From positions 1 through 19,364 of the forward strand of contig JBIOYQ010000088.1 in the NCBI GenBank assembly GCA_044870295.1: 19,364 bases of DNA, given 5' to 3'. The translations under genes were made by a program, and so were the position numbers. The notes beneath the pieces were generated by a model that did no database searches, was not told the DNA's origin, and worked only from the letters and a program-made list of their open reading frames with translations. Positions 1 to 6,688 of this stretch are shown piece after piece. The DNA comes from AC-52 sp044870295. Its GTDB lineage: Bacteria > Actinomycetota > UBA4738. Each line of letters begins with the position of its first letter. The stretch's first letter is position 1.

Positions 1-425
1 GGACCCTCCATGACCCGCTTGAGGTTCGCCAGGAATCGCACGTTGGACTTGCCGATCATCCGGGCGATGAGCGGCGTCATCAGGCGCATGAGCCCGGGCG
101 GCTCGAGCTCGACCCTCCGGGTGACGCGCGTCCCCGTGCCGTCGGGCTCGCAGAGGTTCGTGACGGTGGGCGCCATCTTGCCCATCTGCCCCTTGAACTC
201 CACGAGCCGTCCCGGCTCCAGCCGCGAGACGGTCATGGTCCCCTGCGAGACCCCCATGGACGGCTTGACCTTCACATCGAACACGGTGCCCATTCCGACG
301 GCGTCGGTCGACGACCGCACCTCGAGGACGTCGGTATGCCATGAAGGATCGTTCCGGATGTCCGAGACGTAGCCGAAGACGTCCATCGGCGTGCGCGCGA
401 TGACGATGCTCCTCTCGACCTGCAT
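1..425 (-). CDS. SRPBCC (START-like/polyketide cyclase) family protein, C-terminus cut by window edge
   Basis: About 141 residues are visible and the frame runs open through the left edge, so the C-terminus is missing. The protein opens with MQVERSIVIARTP, then MDVFGYVSDIRNDPSWH. This is the usual beginning of the SRPBCC/polyketide_cyc2 fold: a first strand, then helices with a 'V-x-D-x-x-N-x-x-x-W' pattern. Alternating beta strands follow (GTVFDVKV, TMTVSRLEPGRLVEF, TRVTRRVELEP). The family has a hydrophobic ligand cavity, and most members have no known substrate. The ATG at 425 is chosen because an AGGGGGG run lies about 6 nt upstream. The gene is divergent from the small protein starting at 532. 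No function beyond the fold can be claimed. Confidence 0.85.
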   Translation of the reverse strand, partial: MQVERSIVIARTPMDVFGYVSDIRNDPSWHTDVLEVRSSTDAVGMGTVFDVKVKPSMGVSQGTMTVSRLEPGRLVEFKGQMGKMAPTVTNLCEPDGTGTRVTRRVELEPPGLMRLMTPLIARMIGKSNVRFLANLKRVMEG

Positions 426-519
426 GCTCAACCCCCCTCGGTCGGCTTCCCCACATGGTCGATCCGGTACCGGCGACGAGGATAAACGGCAGGCCTGGCC
501 GGGAGCACGCCGAAGGCGT

Positions 520-525
520 TAGGGT
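520..525 (+). promoter_or_regulatory. Putative -10 box of a leaderless promoter
   Basis: TAGGGT ends exactly 6 nt before the ATG at 532, and no convincing Shine-Dalgarno site precedes that ATG. In actinobacteria TANNNT boxes sit about 6-7 nt upstream of the transcription start, so the transcript would begin at the start codon. No -35 element is obvious. A weak AGGG ribosome-binding role is the alternative. Confidence 0.4.
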
Positions 526-531
526 CTTGGC

Positions 532-855
532 ATGAGCCGGGACGAGCGGGTCGCCCGGAACGAGGCCGTGTCGCGGGAGATCAACGAGGCCATCGAGGCC
601 GCCACGCCGCCAACCGCCTCGGACCAGCACCTTCGCATGGTGTGCGAGTGCGGGCTGGAGAACTGTGACCGCGTGATCGCCATCACCCTCGCCGAGTACG
701 AGCAGGTCCGCCAGGACGCCCGCACCTTCGCCGTCGTGAACGAGCATGTGTTGGCGGACGTGGAGGTGGTCGTGGGCGGCACCGAGCGTTTCACCGTCGT
801 GCAGAAGCGAGAGGGCGCGCCAGCCGAGGTGGCGGAGTCGACGGACCCTCGCTAG
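532..855 (+). CDS. Small conserved hypothetical protein with a C-x-C-x4-C motif
   Basis: This 107-residue soluble protein has an acidic, Arg-rich helical N-terminus (residues 1-25). It then has VCECGLENCDRVI (Cys38, Cys40, Cys45), ITLAEYEQVRQDARTFAVV, a strand around VEVVVGGTERFTVVQK, and a polar tail ending in DPR. From memory, small actinobacterial proteins with the pattern 'C-x-C...C...EYE-x-VR...F-x-V...V-E-x-VV...VV-x-K' are common but have no assigned function. The cysteine knuckle suggests a metal or structural site, which is inference. The start is the ATG 6 nt after a TAGGGT box. The stop overlaps the stop of the convergent RsbW-like gene in a shared CTAG. The neighbouring RsbW-like protein hints at a regulatory setting, but nothing links them directly. 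Confidence 0.8.
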   Translation: MSRDERVARNEAVSREINEAIEAATPPTASDQHLRMVCECGLENCDRVIAITLAEYEQVRQDARTFAVVNEHVLADVEVVVGGTERFTVVQKREGAPAEVAESTDPR

Positions 856-1367
856 GAGTCGGACCCGGCCGGCAGCTCGAGTTCGAACCAGTAGCCGGCC
901 TGGCCGTCGAGGTTCGTCCCCCACCGGCTGGCCATCCGGTCCACCAGGTACAACCCCCACCCCGACTGCGCTCCAGGGTTGGGACGGATGGACCCGACCA
1001 CCGGTGGCGTGTCGATCGGCGCGCTGCCGCCTCGGACGAAGATGCGAACGGTGGAACGCGTCCATTCGACGTGCACGTGGATCGGCTCGCCCGGGGCCAG
1101 ACGGGCATGGCGGAGGGTGTTGGTCACCATCTCGGTGGCCAGGAGCTTGGCGTCCTCGAGCAGCCCATCGGGAAGCTGGGCTCGTTCGAGGGTTCGCCGC
1201 ACCGAGGCGACGGACTCCGGCCTGGCCTGGAGCTGGAAGTCCAACCGGTTCCCGTTGGCTCTCCGCGACACGCCACCCGGTCCGACCATACCTAGGTCAT
1301 ACCCCACGGACATGCGTCCGCGCGGCAACGGCCATTCTTTCTCGCGCTGGGCGACGATCGCAGCCAC
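852..1367 (-). CDS. RsbW/SpoIIAB-like ATP-binding (HATPase_c_2) protein, probable anti-sigma or phosphatase regulator
   Basis: The 171-residue protein has the GHKL fold of anti-sigma-factor serine kinases. The domain begins near residue 42 (LDFQLQARPESVASVRRTL). The N box is at 79-88 (EMVTNTLRHA, Glu79 and Asn83). The G2-like segment is GWGLYLVDRMASRWG at about 136-150. Family members bind ATP and phosphorylate STAS anti-anti-sigma factors or sequester a sigma factor. The G1 region reads IFVRGGSAP, where relatives usually carry an Asp that contacts adenine, so ATP binding may be altered. No sigma factor or STAS gene is adjacent, so the partner is unknown. The GTG at 1367 has GGAG 4 nt upstream. 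ATG 1313 and ATG 1289 are alternatives, and a GGGTAT lies 9 nt before 1289. Confidence 0.85.
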   Translation of the reverse strand: MAAIVAQREKEWPLPRGRMSVGYDLGMVGPGGVSRRANGNRLDFQLQARPESVASVRRTLERAQLPDGLLEDAKLLATEMVTNTLRHARLAPGEPIHVHVEWTRSTVRIFVRGGSAPIDTPPVVGSIRPNPGAQSGWGLYLVDRMASRWGTNLDGQAGYWFELELPAGSDS

Positions 1368-1468
1368 AACACTCCGGATCGAGCCCGGGTCCGAGGTCAG
1401 GTCCTCACATCATCGGTGGCGCGCAGGGGGTCGGTACCATGGCGACACACTGCCCGGAGGGCTTGCGC

Positions 1469-2317
1469 ATGCAGGTCGATGTGAACGGAACGCGCCTGTG
1501 GTTCGACGTCGACGGTCCCGCGCTCATCCCCGACGGTTCGCGGATGCGATCTCGATCAACGGTCGTTCTGGTGCACGGAGGACCCGGTACCTACGACCAT
1601 TCGTATCTCAAGCCGGACTTCGGGCGGCTGGCCGGCGCCGCTCAGGTGGTCTACGTGGACCTGCGCGGGCACGGCCGCTCCGAACGGGGCAAGCCCGAGG
1701 AATGGAGCTTCGAAGCGTGCGCCGACGACGTCCGAGCCCTGTGCGATGCCCTCGGCATCGAACGGCCGGTGGTCTATGGCCATTCCATGGGCGGGCTGGT
1801 CGTCATGCTCTACGGCGCGCGCCACCCCGGGCACGCCGCTGGGCTCGTGCTGCATGGCACGATGGCCCGGTTCGACCTCGAGCGCATCGTCGACGGCTTT
1901 CGCCGGTTCGGCGGTGACGAGGTCGCGGAACTGGCCCGCCGCGACTACGGAGGGTCACCGGTGTCCGATGAGGAGTGGGCCCGGGTGCTGGCCGTGTTCG
2001 GGCCGGGGGTTCCCGGTCCGGAGGAGCTCGCGCGAAGTGTGAACAACCTCGAGCTCGCCGCGCACGGCATGGAGCTGATGCGGCGGTTCGACGTCGTCGA
2101 CCAACTGGCGAAGGTCGCGTCGCCCACGCTGGTGTGCGTCGGCGACCTCGACCCGGTGACCCCGGTGGCGGCATCACGCGAGATCCACGACGCGCTCCCC
2201 GACGGCATCGCCCGGCTGGAGGTGATCGAGGGCGGCGGCCACTTCACGTGGAAGGACGCCCCCGATCGCTTCTGGCCGATGCTCGTCGAGTTCCTCACGT
2301 GGTCGGGGGCCCGCTAG
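1469..2317 (+). CDS. Alpha/beta hydrolase, proline iminopeptidase-like
   Basis: This 282-residue protein has the alpha/beta-hydrolase core in order: oxyanion-hole HGGPG at 36-40, DLRGHGRS at 64-71, nucleophile elbow GHSMGG with Ser106, acid region GDLDPVTP (Asp228 most likely), and His258 in GGGHFTW. HGGPG is typical of the prolyl aminopeptidase/tricorn-associated branch (peptidase family S33), but many members hydrolyse esters, amides or lactones, so the substrate is open. The cap domain lies at about 130-215. ATG 1469 is chosen because GGAGG sits 8 nt upstream. An in-frame ATG at 1439 would add 10 residues. It is the first of three same-strand hydrolase genes, 51 bp ahead of the cyclase-family gene. 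It has no signal peptide and is probably cytosolic. Confidence 0.9.
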   Translation: MQVDVNGTRLWFDVDGPALIPDGSRMRSRSTVVLVHGGPGTYDHSYLKPDFGRLAGAAQVVYVDLRGHGRSERGKPEEWSFEACADDVRALCDALGIERPVVYGHSMGGLVVMLYGARHPGHAAGLVLHGTMARFDLERIVDGFRRFGGDEVAELARRDYGGSPVSDEEWARVLAVFGPGVPGPEELARSVNNLELAAHGMELMRRFDVVDQLAKVASPTLVCVGDLDPVTPVAASREIHDALPDGIARLEVIEGGGHFTWKDAPDRFWPMLVEFLTWSGAR

Positions 2318-2368
2318 CATCGGGCACACGCAGAGCGACTACGACTGGTCAGGGGAGATCTTGCCGGC

Positions 2369-3022
2369 GTGACCCGATTCGTCGACCTCAGCCACGCGAT
2401 CCGCCAGGGGATGGTCACGTACCCGGGGTTGCCCGGGCCGGACATCGGCGATCACCTCAGCCGGGAAGCGTCTCGCTCGCACTACGCTCCCGGCACCGAG
2501 TTCCACATCGCCCGGATCTCGATGGTGGCCAATACGGGCACGTACCTCGACACACCCTTCCACCGGTTCCCGGAGGGATGGGGCCTCGAGGACCTGCCAC
2601 TGGAGCGGGTCGCGGCCGTGCCCGGTCTGGTGGTCGATGCGACCGGCCCTGAGGTGGGGTCGGAGGCGTTCGCCGGTCGGGAGCTGGCTGACAGGGCGGT
2701 CCTGGTGCGAACGGGGTGGTCGAGGCTGTGGGGCACCGAGCGATACGGGGATCCTCACCATCCACATTTGACGCCCGGCGCCGTCGAGGCCCTGGTCTCC
2801 GGAGGACCGGCGGTGGTCGGCATCGACTCCGTGAACATCGACGACACCCGATCGGGACACCGGCCCGCCCACACCGGCCTGCTGGGCGCGGGGATCCCTA
2901 TCGTCGAGCACCTCACCGACCTGGACGCTCTTCCGTCCGAAGGGTTCACGTTCTTCGCGGTGCCGGTGAAAGTGGCGGGGATGGGAACGTTCCCCGTCCG
3001 CGCCTTCGCCATCCTCCCCTAG
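2369..3022 (+). CDS. Cyclase-family protein (kynurenine formamidase/isatin hydrolase-like fold)
   Basis: The 217-residue protein starts with VDLSHAIRQGMVTYPG, the hallmark of the PF04199 cyclase family (metal-dependent amidohydrolases such as KynB and isatin hydrolase). The family motif H-x-G-T-H-x-D-x-P-x-H appears here as N55-T-G-T-Y59-L-D61-T-P-F-H65, so two of the usual histidine ligands are replaced by Asn and Tyr. A later SVNIDDTRSGHRPAHTGLLGAGIPIVE stretch matches the family's second metal/active-site segment (written here in two parts: SVNIDD and HTGLLGAGIPIVE). Asn/Tyr variants occur in a subgroup of these proteins, so this is probably a functional subclass and not decay. Start is GTG 2369 with GGGGAG 12 nt upstream. 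It sits between two S33-type hydrolases and may share their transcript. Confidence 0.9.
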   Translation: MTRFVDLSHAIRQGMVTYPGLPGPDIGDHLSREASRSHYAPGTEFHIARISMVANTGTYLDTPFHRFPEGWGLEDLPLERVAAVPGLVVDATGPEVGSEAFAGRELADRAVLVRTGWSRLWGTERYGDPHHPHLTPGAVEALVSGGPAVVGIDSVNIDDTRSGHRPAHTGLLGAGIPIVEHLTDLDALPSEGFTFFAVPVKVAGMGTFPVRAFAILP

Positions 3023-3039
3023 GAGGAGGCGAGGTCCGC

Positions 3040-3045
3040 TACGGT
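3040..3045 (+). promoter_or_regulatory. Putative -10 box of a leaderless promoter for the prolyl aminopeptidase gene
   Basis: TACGGT is followed by 6 nt and then the GTG at 3052, the same spacing seen at 520-532. The nearest purine-rich GGAGGAGG (3021-3028) is about 24 nt from the GTG, too far to act as a ribosome-binding site. No -35 is evident. Confidence 0.4.
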
Positions 3046-3051
3046 CATCCC

Positions 3052-4005
3052 GTGGCGGACCGCTATCCGGAGATCGAGCCCTTTGAGCACGGCATGCTCG
3101 ACGTCGGGGATGGTCAGAGCCTGTACTGGGAGGCGTGTGGCGACCCGAACGGGAAACCAGCGGTCGTGCTGCACGGAGGACCGGGGTCAGGATGCACCCC
3201 GGGCCTGCGCCGGTACTTCGACCCGGCGGCATACCGCGTCCTGCTGTTCGACCAGCGCGGTTCCGGCCGGAGCGACCCTCACGCCAGCGACTTCGCGGCG
3301 AATCTATCGACGAACACGACGCACCACCTGATCGCGGATCTCGAGCGGCTCCGCATGCACCTCGGGGTGGAGCGATGGCTCCTGTTCGGCGGCTCGTGGG
3401 GGTCCACCCTGGCCCTGGCCTACGCCGAGCGGTATCCGGAACGAGTGACCGAGATCGTCCTGGCCTCCGTCACGATGTCGCGCCACGACGACATCCACTG
3501 GCTGTATCACGGTGTCGGCCGGTTCCTACCCGAAGCATGGGAGAGGTTCCGCCAAGGCGCGCCCGCCGACCGGCGGGACGGCGACCTAGTGGCCGCCTAC
3601 TACCGCCTGATGACCCAGCCCGACGAGGCGATCCGAGAGCGGGCCGCCCGCGACTGGTGCGAGTGGGAGGATGCCGTCGTCTCCATGGAGCCCGGCTACG
3701 AACGCAACCCTCGCTACGACGACCCTCGGTTTCGGATGGCCTTCGCCCGCATCGTCACCCACTACTTCCACCACGACGCGTGGCTCGAGGACGGGATCCT
3801 CCTGCGGGAGGCAAGCCGACTGGCGGGCATTCCCGGCGTGCTGGTGCACGGCCGCCTCGACCTCGGAGCTCCGGCCATGACGGCATGGGAGCTGGCGACC
3901 GCCTGGCCGTCGGCCGAGCTGCACCTGGTCGACACCGGCCATACCGGGGGCGACGCGATGACCGAGCGCCTCATCGAGGCGACCGATCGATTCGCCGTTG
4001 GTTGA
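3052..4005 (+). CDS. pip: Prolyl aminopeptidase (proline iminopeptidase), peptidase family S33
   Basis: The 317-residue protein matches the full length of classical Pip enzymes, which release N-terminal proline from peptides in the cytosol. The N-terminus YPEIEPFEHGMLDVGDGQSLYWEACG (in parts: YPEIEPFEHGMLDVG, then DGQSLYWEACG) is the typical Pip opening. It has HGGPGSGCTP at 41-50, FDQRGSGRS at 66-74, the nucleophile elbow GGSWGS with Ser115, the acid Asp270 in HGRLD, and His297 in DTGHTGGD. The cap carries DWCEWEDAVVS, characteristic of Pip. GTG 3052 fits the family N-terminus. The gene lies 29 bp after the cyclase-family gene. The stop sits in a small inverted repeat shared with the convergent histidine kinase. 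Confidence 0.95.
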   Translation: MADRYPEIEPFEHGMLDVGDGQSLYWEACGDPNGKPAVVLHGGPGSGCTPGLRRYFDPAAYRVLLFDQRGSGRSDPHASDFAANLSTNTTHHLIADLERLRMHLGVERWLLFGGSWGSTLALAYAERYPERVTEIVLASVTMSRHDDIHWLYHGVGRFLPEAWERFRQGAPADRRDGDLVAAYYRLMTQPDEAIRERAARDWCEWEDAVVSMEPGYERNPRYDDPRFRMAFARIVTHYFHHDAWLEDGILLREASRLAGIPGVLVHGRLDLGAPAMTAWELATAWPSAELHLVDTGHTGGDAMTERLIEATDRFAVG

Positions 4006-4019
4006 TCCCGCTGGGTTCA
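4003..4019. terminator. Short inverted repeat carrying both convergent stop codons
   Basis: TGATCCC (4003-4009) and GGGTTCA (4013-4019) pair at 6 of 7 positions around a 3-nt loop. The first arm starts with the stop TGA of the Pip gene and the second ends with the complement of the TGA of the histidine kinase. There is no T-tract, so terminator function is only suggested. Confidence 0.3.
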
Positions 4020-6155
4020 CTCCACCAGCATGACGACCGGGATCTCGCCGGTGACGGTCGTGCCGGCCCCGGCCGTCGATCGGATCCGTAGCTCGCCACC
4101 GATCGCCGAGAGACGGTCGGCCATCCCCTGGAGCCCGCTGCCGTACGTGGCCCGGTCGGCGTCGAACCCCACGCCGTCGTCGCTGACCTCGAAGCGGAGC
4201 CGGCCGGCGCCGTCCGACAGCTCGACGGCGGCGCTGGTGGCCTGGGCGTACTTCGCCACGTTCTGCAGCGCCTCCAGGCACGAGAAGTACACGGCCGACT
4301 CGACCTCTCGCGGGTAGCGCCCGATCCCGTCCGCGCCGATGGACACCGGGATCGGCGAGCGTCGCGCCTGCGACTCGAGCGCCGCCAGCAATCCCTTGTC
4401 GGCCAGGAGCGGCGGGTAGATCCCTCGGGCCAGGTCCCTCAAGTCCTCCAGGGCGGTGGTCACCTCCCCCTGGAGGTCACCCGCCATCGACGCGGCCCGG
4501 TCGGAATCGCGGCCGATGAGCTGCTGGAGCAGCCGCAGCTTCACCGCCACCGCCACCAGCTGTTGCTGGGCGCCGTCGTGGAGGTTCCGCTCGAGCTTCC
4601 GCCGCTCCTCGTCTTGGGCCGAGACCAGGCGCTGACGCGACGCGCGAAGTTGTTCGATGTGCTCCTTCAACTGCTCGGTGAGGGCGACGTTGCTCATCAC
4701 CAGGCCGGCCTGCCCCGCCAGGTCACGGACCAGCCGTTCCTCGGATGGGGTGATCTGCTCGCCCGGCCGCTTCCGGACCGACAACGCTCCCAGCAACCGG
4801 CCGTCGTGGCGGACGGGTTCCAGCATCCAACCCGCCGACATGGTGCCGTCGCCGACGGATGACACATCGATCGGATCGATGGGTTCGGCGTCGCTCGGCC
4901 AGGTGCCCTCGGGCCGGAGGCGCTCGCCCACCCGGACCCAGACGTCGGACCGCACCGCACCCGTCCCATCGGCGAGTGCCCGCGCCATCTTCGGCAACAG
5001 ATCGTCCACGGCGAAGGCGCTCCCGATGCGGTCCGAGAACTCGGACAGGACCTCGTAGGGGGTGGCCCGCTTCCCGAACACCAAGCGGTCCGCCAGTCGC
5101 TGGGCACGGCGACGGGCGGGTTGGAACGCCAATGCCACCGTCGCCGCCGCCGCCGCCGACAGCACGGGATCGGCCCTGCCTCCAAGCAGCGCGCCGACGC
5201 CGACCACCAACGCGACGTAGACGGCCGTGATGAAGATGGCCAGCGCGCCGAACAGCAACGCGCGGCTGATCACGAGGTCGATGTCGAGCAGGCGGTACCG
5301 CAGGACGGCGATGCCGATCGAGACCGGGATCAACGCAAAGGAAAGGATGGCCACGCTCTCGAGGATGCTGATGGGCAGGGGAGTCGTGTTCGTGTCCCAG
5401 CCGGTCACCAGGCCGATGGGAAGGGCGATCCCGTAGAGAACGGCAACGATCACCGCGGCCGTGACCAGCCATCGCAGCTGGAGCCGCTCGGTACCGACCG
5501 ACCGGCGATACCTCCGGACCAGGCTGACCAAGGACGCGACGATGGCGATGGGCAGGAGCGCGATCAACCCGAGGACGAAGGGAAGCGCAGGCCTCAGCCA
5601 CTCCTGGCCCAACGGGTTGTCCACGGGGATGGGCGCGTTGTCGAGCTTGCCCGGGGCCAGCATGATCGCCAGGTACACGATCACCAGGCTCGCGCCAAGG
5701 GTCCAGGCGAACCACCGCCACCGGGAGGAAGGGAGGTGGCCGTCGGGGAAGAGCAGGATCAGGAACGTTGCCGGGATCGCCACGATGGGGACCCACAACG
5801 GCCCCTCGATGCCCGCCACGACCCGTCCGGCCTGGAGCCCCCCCAGCCCACCACGCAAGGCGTACTCCGAGTACGAACCGATGCAGATGTCGATGGCGAA
5901 CACCAGGCCGATGCCGGCGAGGAGCCAGCTGATGCTGTTGTCGGGCCGCCGGGACGCCAGCACGTAGCCCGTGATGGGGAAGGCGACGAAGGCCACCAGG
6001 AACGAGATGCTGGAGGCTAGGTCCTGCGCCAGGGACTGCCGGTCGAGCGCGGCGAAGGTCAGCCCGGCGCCGATCGCCACCACCGTGAGGAGGGCGATGC
6101 CCCGAGCCAGGAGCACGGCCCGGCTCCGAGGGACGCCCGTTCCTTCAGCACTCAC
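4017..6155 (-). CDS. Membrane sensor histidine kinase, NarL/DesK-type (HisKA_3 + HATPase_c), orphan
   Basis: The 712-residue protein begins with nine to ten hydrophobic membrane segments between about 13 and 345. They include the motif LLFPDGHLPSSRWRW at 134-148, a signature of a large actinobacterial kinase family. A GAF-like domain covers about 365-495. The dimerisation/phosphoacceptor segment is DEERRKLERNLHDGAQQQL with His526. The ATPase part has the N box CLEALQNVAKYA (Asn632) and the G box DDGVGFD at 659-665. Such kinases normally phosphorylate a LuxR/NarL-type regulator, but none is adjacent here. The ligand is unknown. GTG 6155 has GGAG just upstream, and GTG 6164 is an alternative. 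The frame stays open upstream to 6764, but that part is antisense to the DUF1232 gene and is not coding. A GCC microsatellite near 5145-5160 encodes an Ala run. Confidence 0.92.
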   Translation of the reverse strand: MSAEGTGVPRSRAVLLARGIALLTVVAIGAGLTFAALDRQSLAQDLASSISFLVAFVAFPITGYVLASRRPDNSISWLLAGIGLVFAIDICIGSYSEYALRGGLGGLQAGRVVAGIEGPLWVPIVAIPATFLILLFPDGHLPSSRWRWFAWTLGASLVIVYLAIMLAPGKLDNAPIPVDNPLGQEWLRPALPFVLGLIALLPIAIVASLVSLVRRYRRSVGTERLQLRWLVTAAVIVAVLYGIALPIGLVTGWDTNTTPLPISILESVAILSFALIPVSIGIAVLRYRLLDIDLVISRALLFGALAIFITAVYVALVVGVGALLGGRADPVLSAAAAATVALAFQPARRRAQRLADRLVFGKRATPYEVLSEFSDRIGSAFAVDDLLPKMARALADGTGAVRSDVWVRVGERLRPEGTWPSDAEPIDPIDVSSVGDGTMSAGWMLEPVRHDGRLLGALSVRKRPGEQITPSEERLVRDLAGQAGLVMSNVALTEQLKEHIEQLRASRQRLVSAQDEERRKLERNLHDGAQQQLVAVAVKLRLLQQLIGRDSDRAASMAGDLQGEVTTALEDLRDLARGIYPPLLADKGLLAALESQARRSPIPVSIGADGIGRYPREVESAVYFSCLEALQNVAKYAQATSAAVELSDGAGRLRFEVSDDGVGFDADRATYGSGLQGMADRLSAIGGELRIRSTAGAGTTVTGEIPVVMLVE

Positions 6156-6260
6156 GCTCTCCACGGCGCGATGTTGGCACGGTCCAGCCTTCCCTCCAAG
6201 GTGGCTGACCTGCGACGTCCTTCCCGGGAACCCCCCCGGCCGCCGGGGTGGCAGCACGTG

Positions 6261-6266
6261 TAGGGT
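6261..6266 (+). promoter_or_regulatory. TAGGGT box upstream of the DUF1232 gene
   Basis: TAGGGT lies 6 nt before an in-frame TTG (6273) and 9 nt before the adjacent GTG (6276). It may be a -10 element of a near-leaderless transcript. AGGGTGG (6262-6268) could instead serve as a weak ribosome-binding site for the GTG 7 nt downstream. Confidence 0.3.
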
Positions 6267-6275
6267 GGCCGATTG

Positions 6276-6662
6276 GTGAGAACCCTCTTGATCGGCCTGG
6301 CCGTGGCCGCCTGCGTCTACGTCCTGGCGATCGCGGGCCTCTTCCTGGCCGGCCGCCGCTCGGCGGCGCGCGAAGTGGCCACCCTGCTGCCCAATCTCGC
6401 GTTGCTGTTCAAGGATCTGCTCAAGGACCCTCGGGTGCCCAGGGGCTCGAAGGCGCTCCTGGTGATGGGCGGGCTGTGGATCGCCTCCCCCATCGATCTC
6501 ATTCCCGAGTTCATCCCGTTCCTGGGACCGCTGGACGACGCCGTGGTGGCTGCGCTCATCCTTCGGCACCTCCTCCGGAAGGCCGGCGCCGACGTCGTGG
6601 CAGAGCACTGGCGAGGAGATCCCGCCACGCTGAGGAAGCTGGTCGGGTCCCGCTCCACGTAG
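6276..6662 (+). CDS. DUF1232 (YkvA-like) membrane protein
   Basis: The 128-residue protein has an N-terminal membrane segment (residues 3-25). A DUF1232 domain follows, recognised by LFKDLLKDPRVPRGSKALL and the hallmark SPIDLIPEFIPFLGPLDDA at about 71-89, a re-entrant or second membrane segment. The family is widespread and short, and its biochemical role is not established. It is divergent from the large histidine kinase (120 bp apart) and is followed 26 bp later by the PEP mutase-family gene, with which it may be co-transcribed. GTG 6276 is preferred over TTG 6273 because of the AGGGTGG 7 nt upstream. Confidence 0.9.
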   Translation: MRTLLIGLAVAACVYVLAIAGLFLAGRRSAAREVATLLPNLALLFKDLLKDPRVPRGSKALLVMGGLWIASPIDLIPEFIPFLGPLDDAVVAALILRHLLRKAGADVVAEHWRGDPATLRKLVGSRST

Positions 6663-6688
6663 ACACGATCCGTGATAGGGATGCCGGA

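Noticed and set aside
1290..1297. ACCTAGGT palindrome inside the 5' part of the RsbW-like gene
   Set aside because: It is only 8 bp, lies within probable coding sequence and has no partner site.
1402..1412. 11-base match (TCCTCACATCA) to the operator region at 14264-14274, hinting at a second response-regulator site
   Set aside because: Several 11-base matches are expected by chance in 19 kb, and the site lacks the second CTCA 11 bp away that defines the operator.
746..1438. Upstream extension of the first alpha/beta hydrolase frame to 746
   Set aside because: The extension is antisense to the RsbW-like gene and reads as Arg/Pro-rich noise. The hydrolase fold begins near 1469, where GGAGG is well placed.
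5144..5162. GCC trinucleotide run
   Set aside because: It is in frame inside the kinase gene as an Ala run in a membrane segment. It is a slippage-prone codon repeat, not a CRISPR or regulatory repeat.
5121..6020. 299-codon plus-strand frame rich in Asp, Gln, Arg and Gly inside the kinase gene
   Set aside because: It is antisense to membrane-segment codons, which yields exactly this composition; there is no start signal or domain.
6220..6250. GC-rich hairpin (CCCCGG/CCGGGG) between the orphan kinase and DUF1232 genes
   Set aside because: The stem is 6 bp in very GC-rich DNA between two divergent starts, where a terminator is not expected. Nothing distinguishes it from chance.
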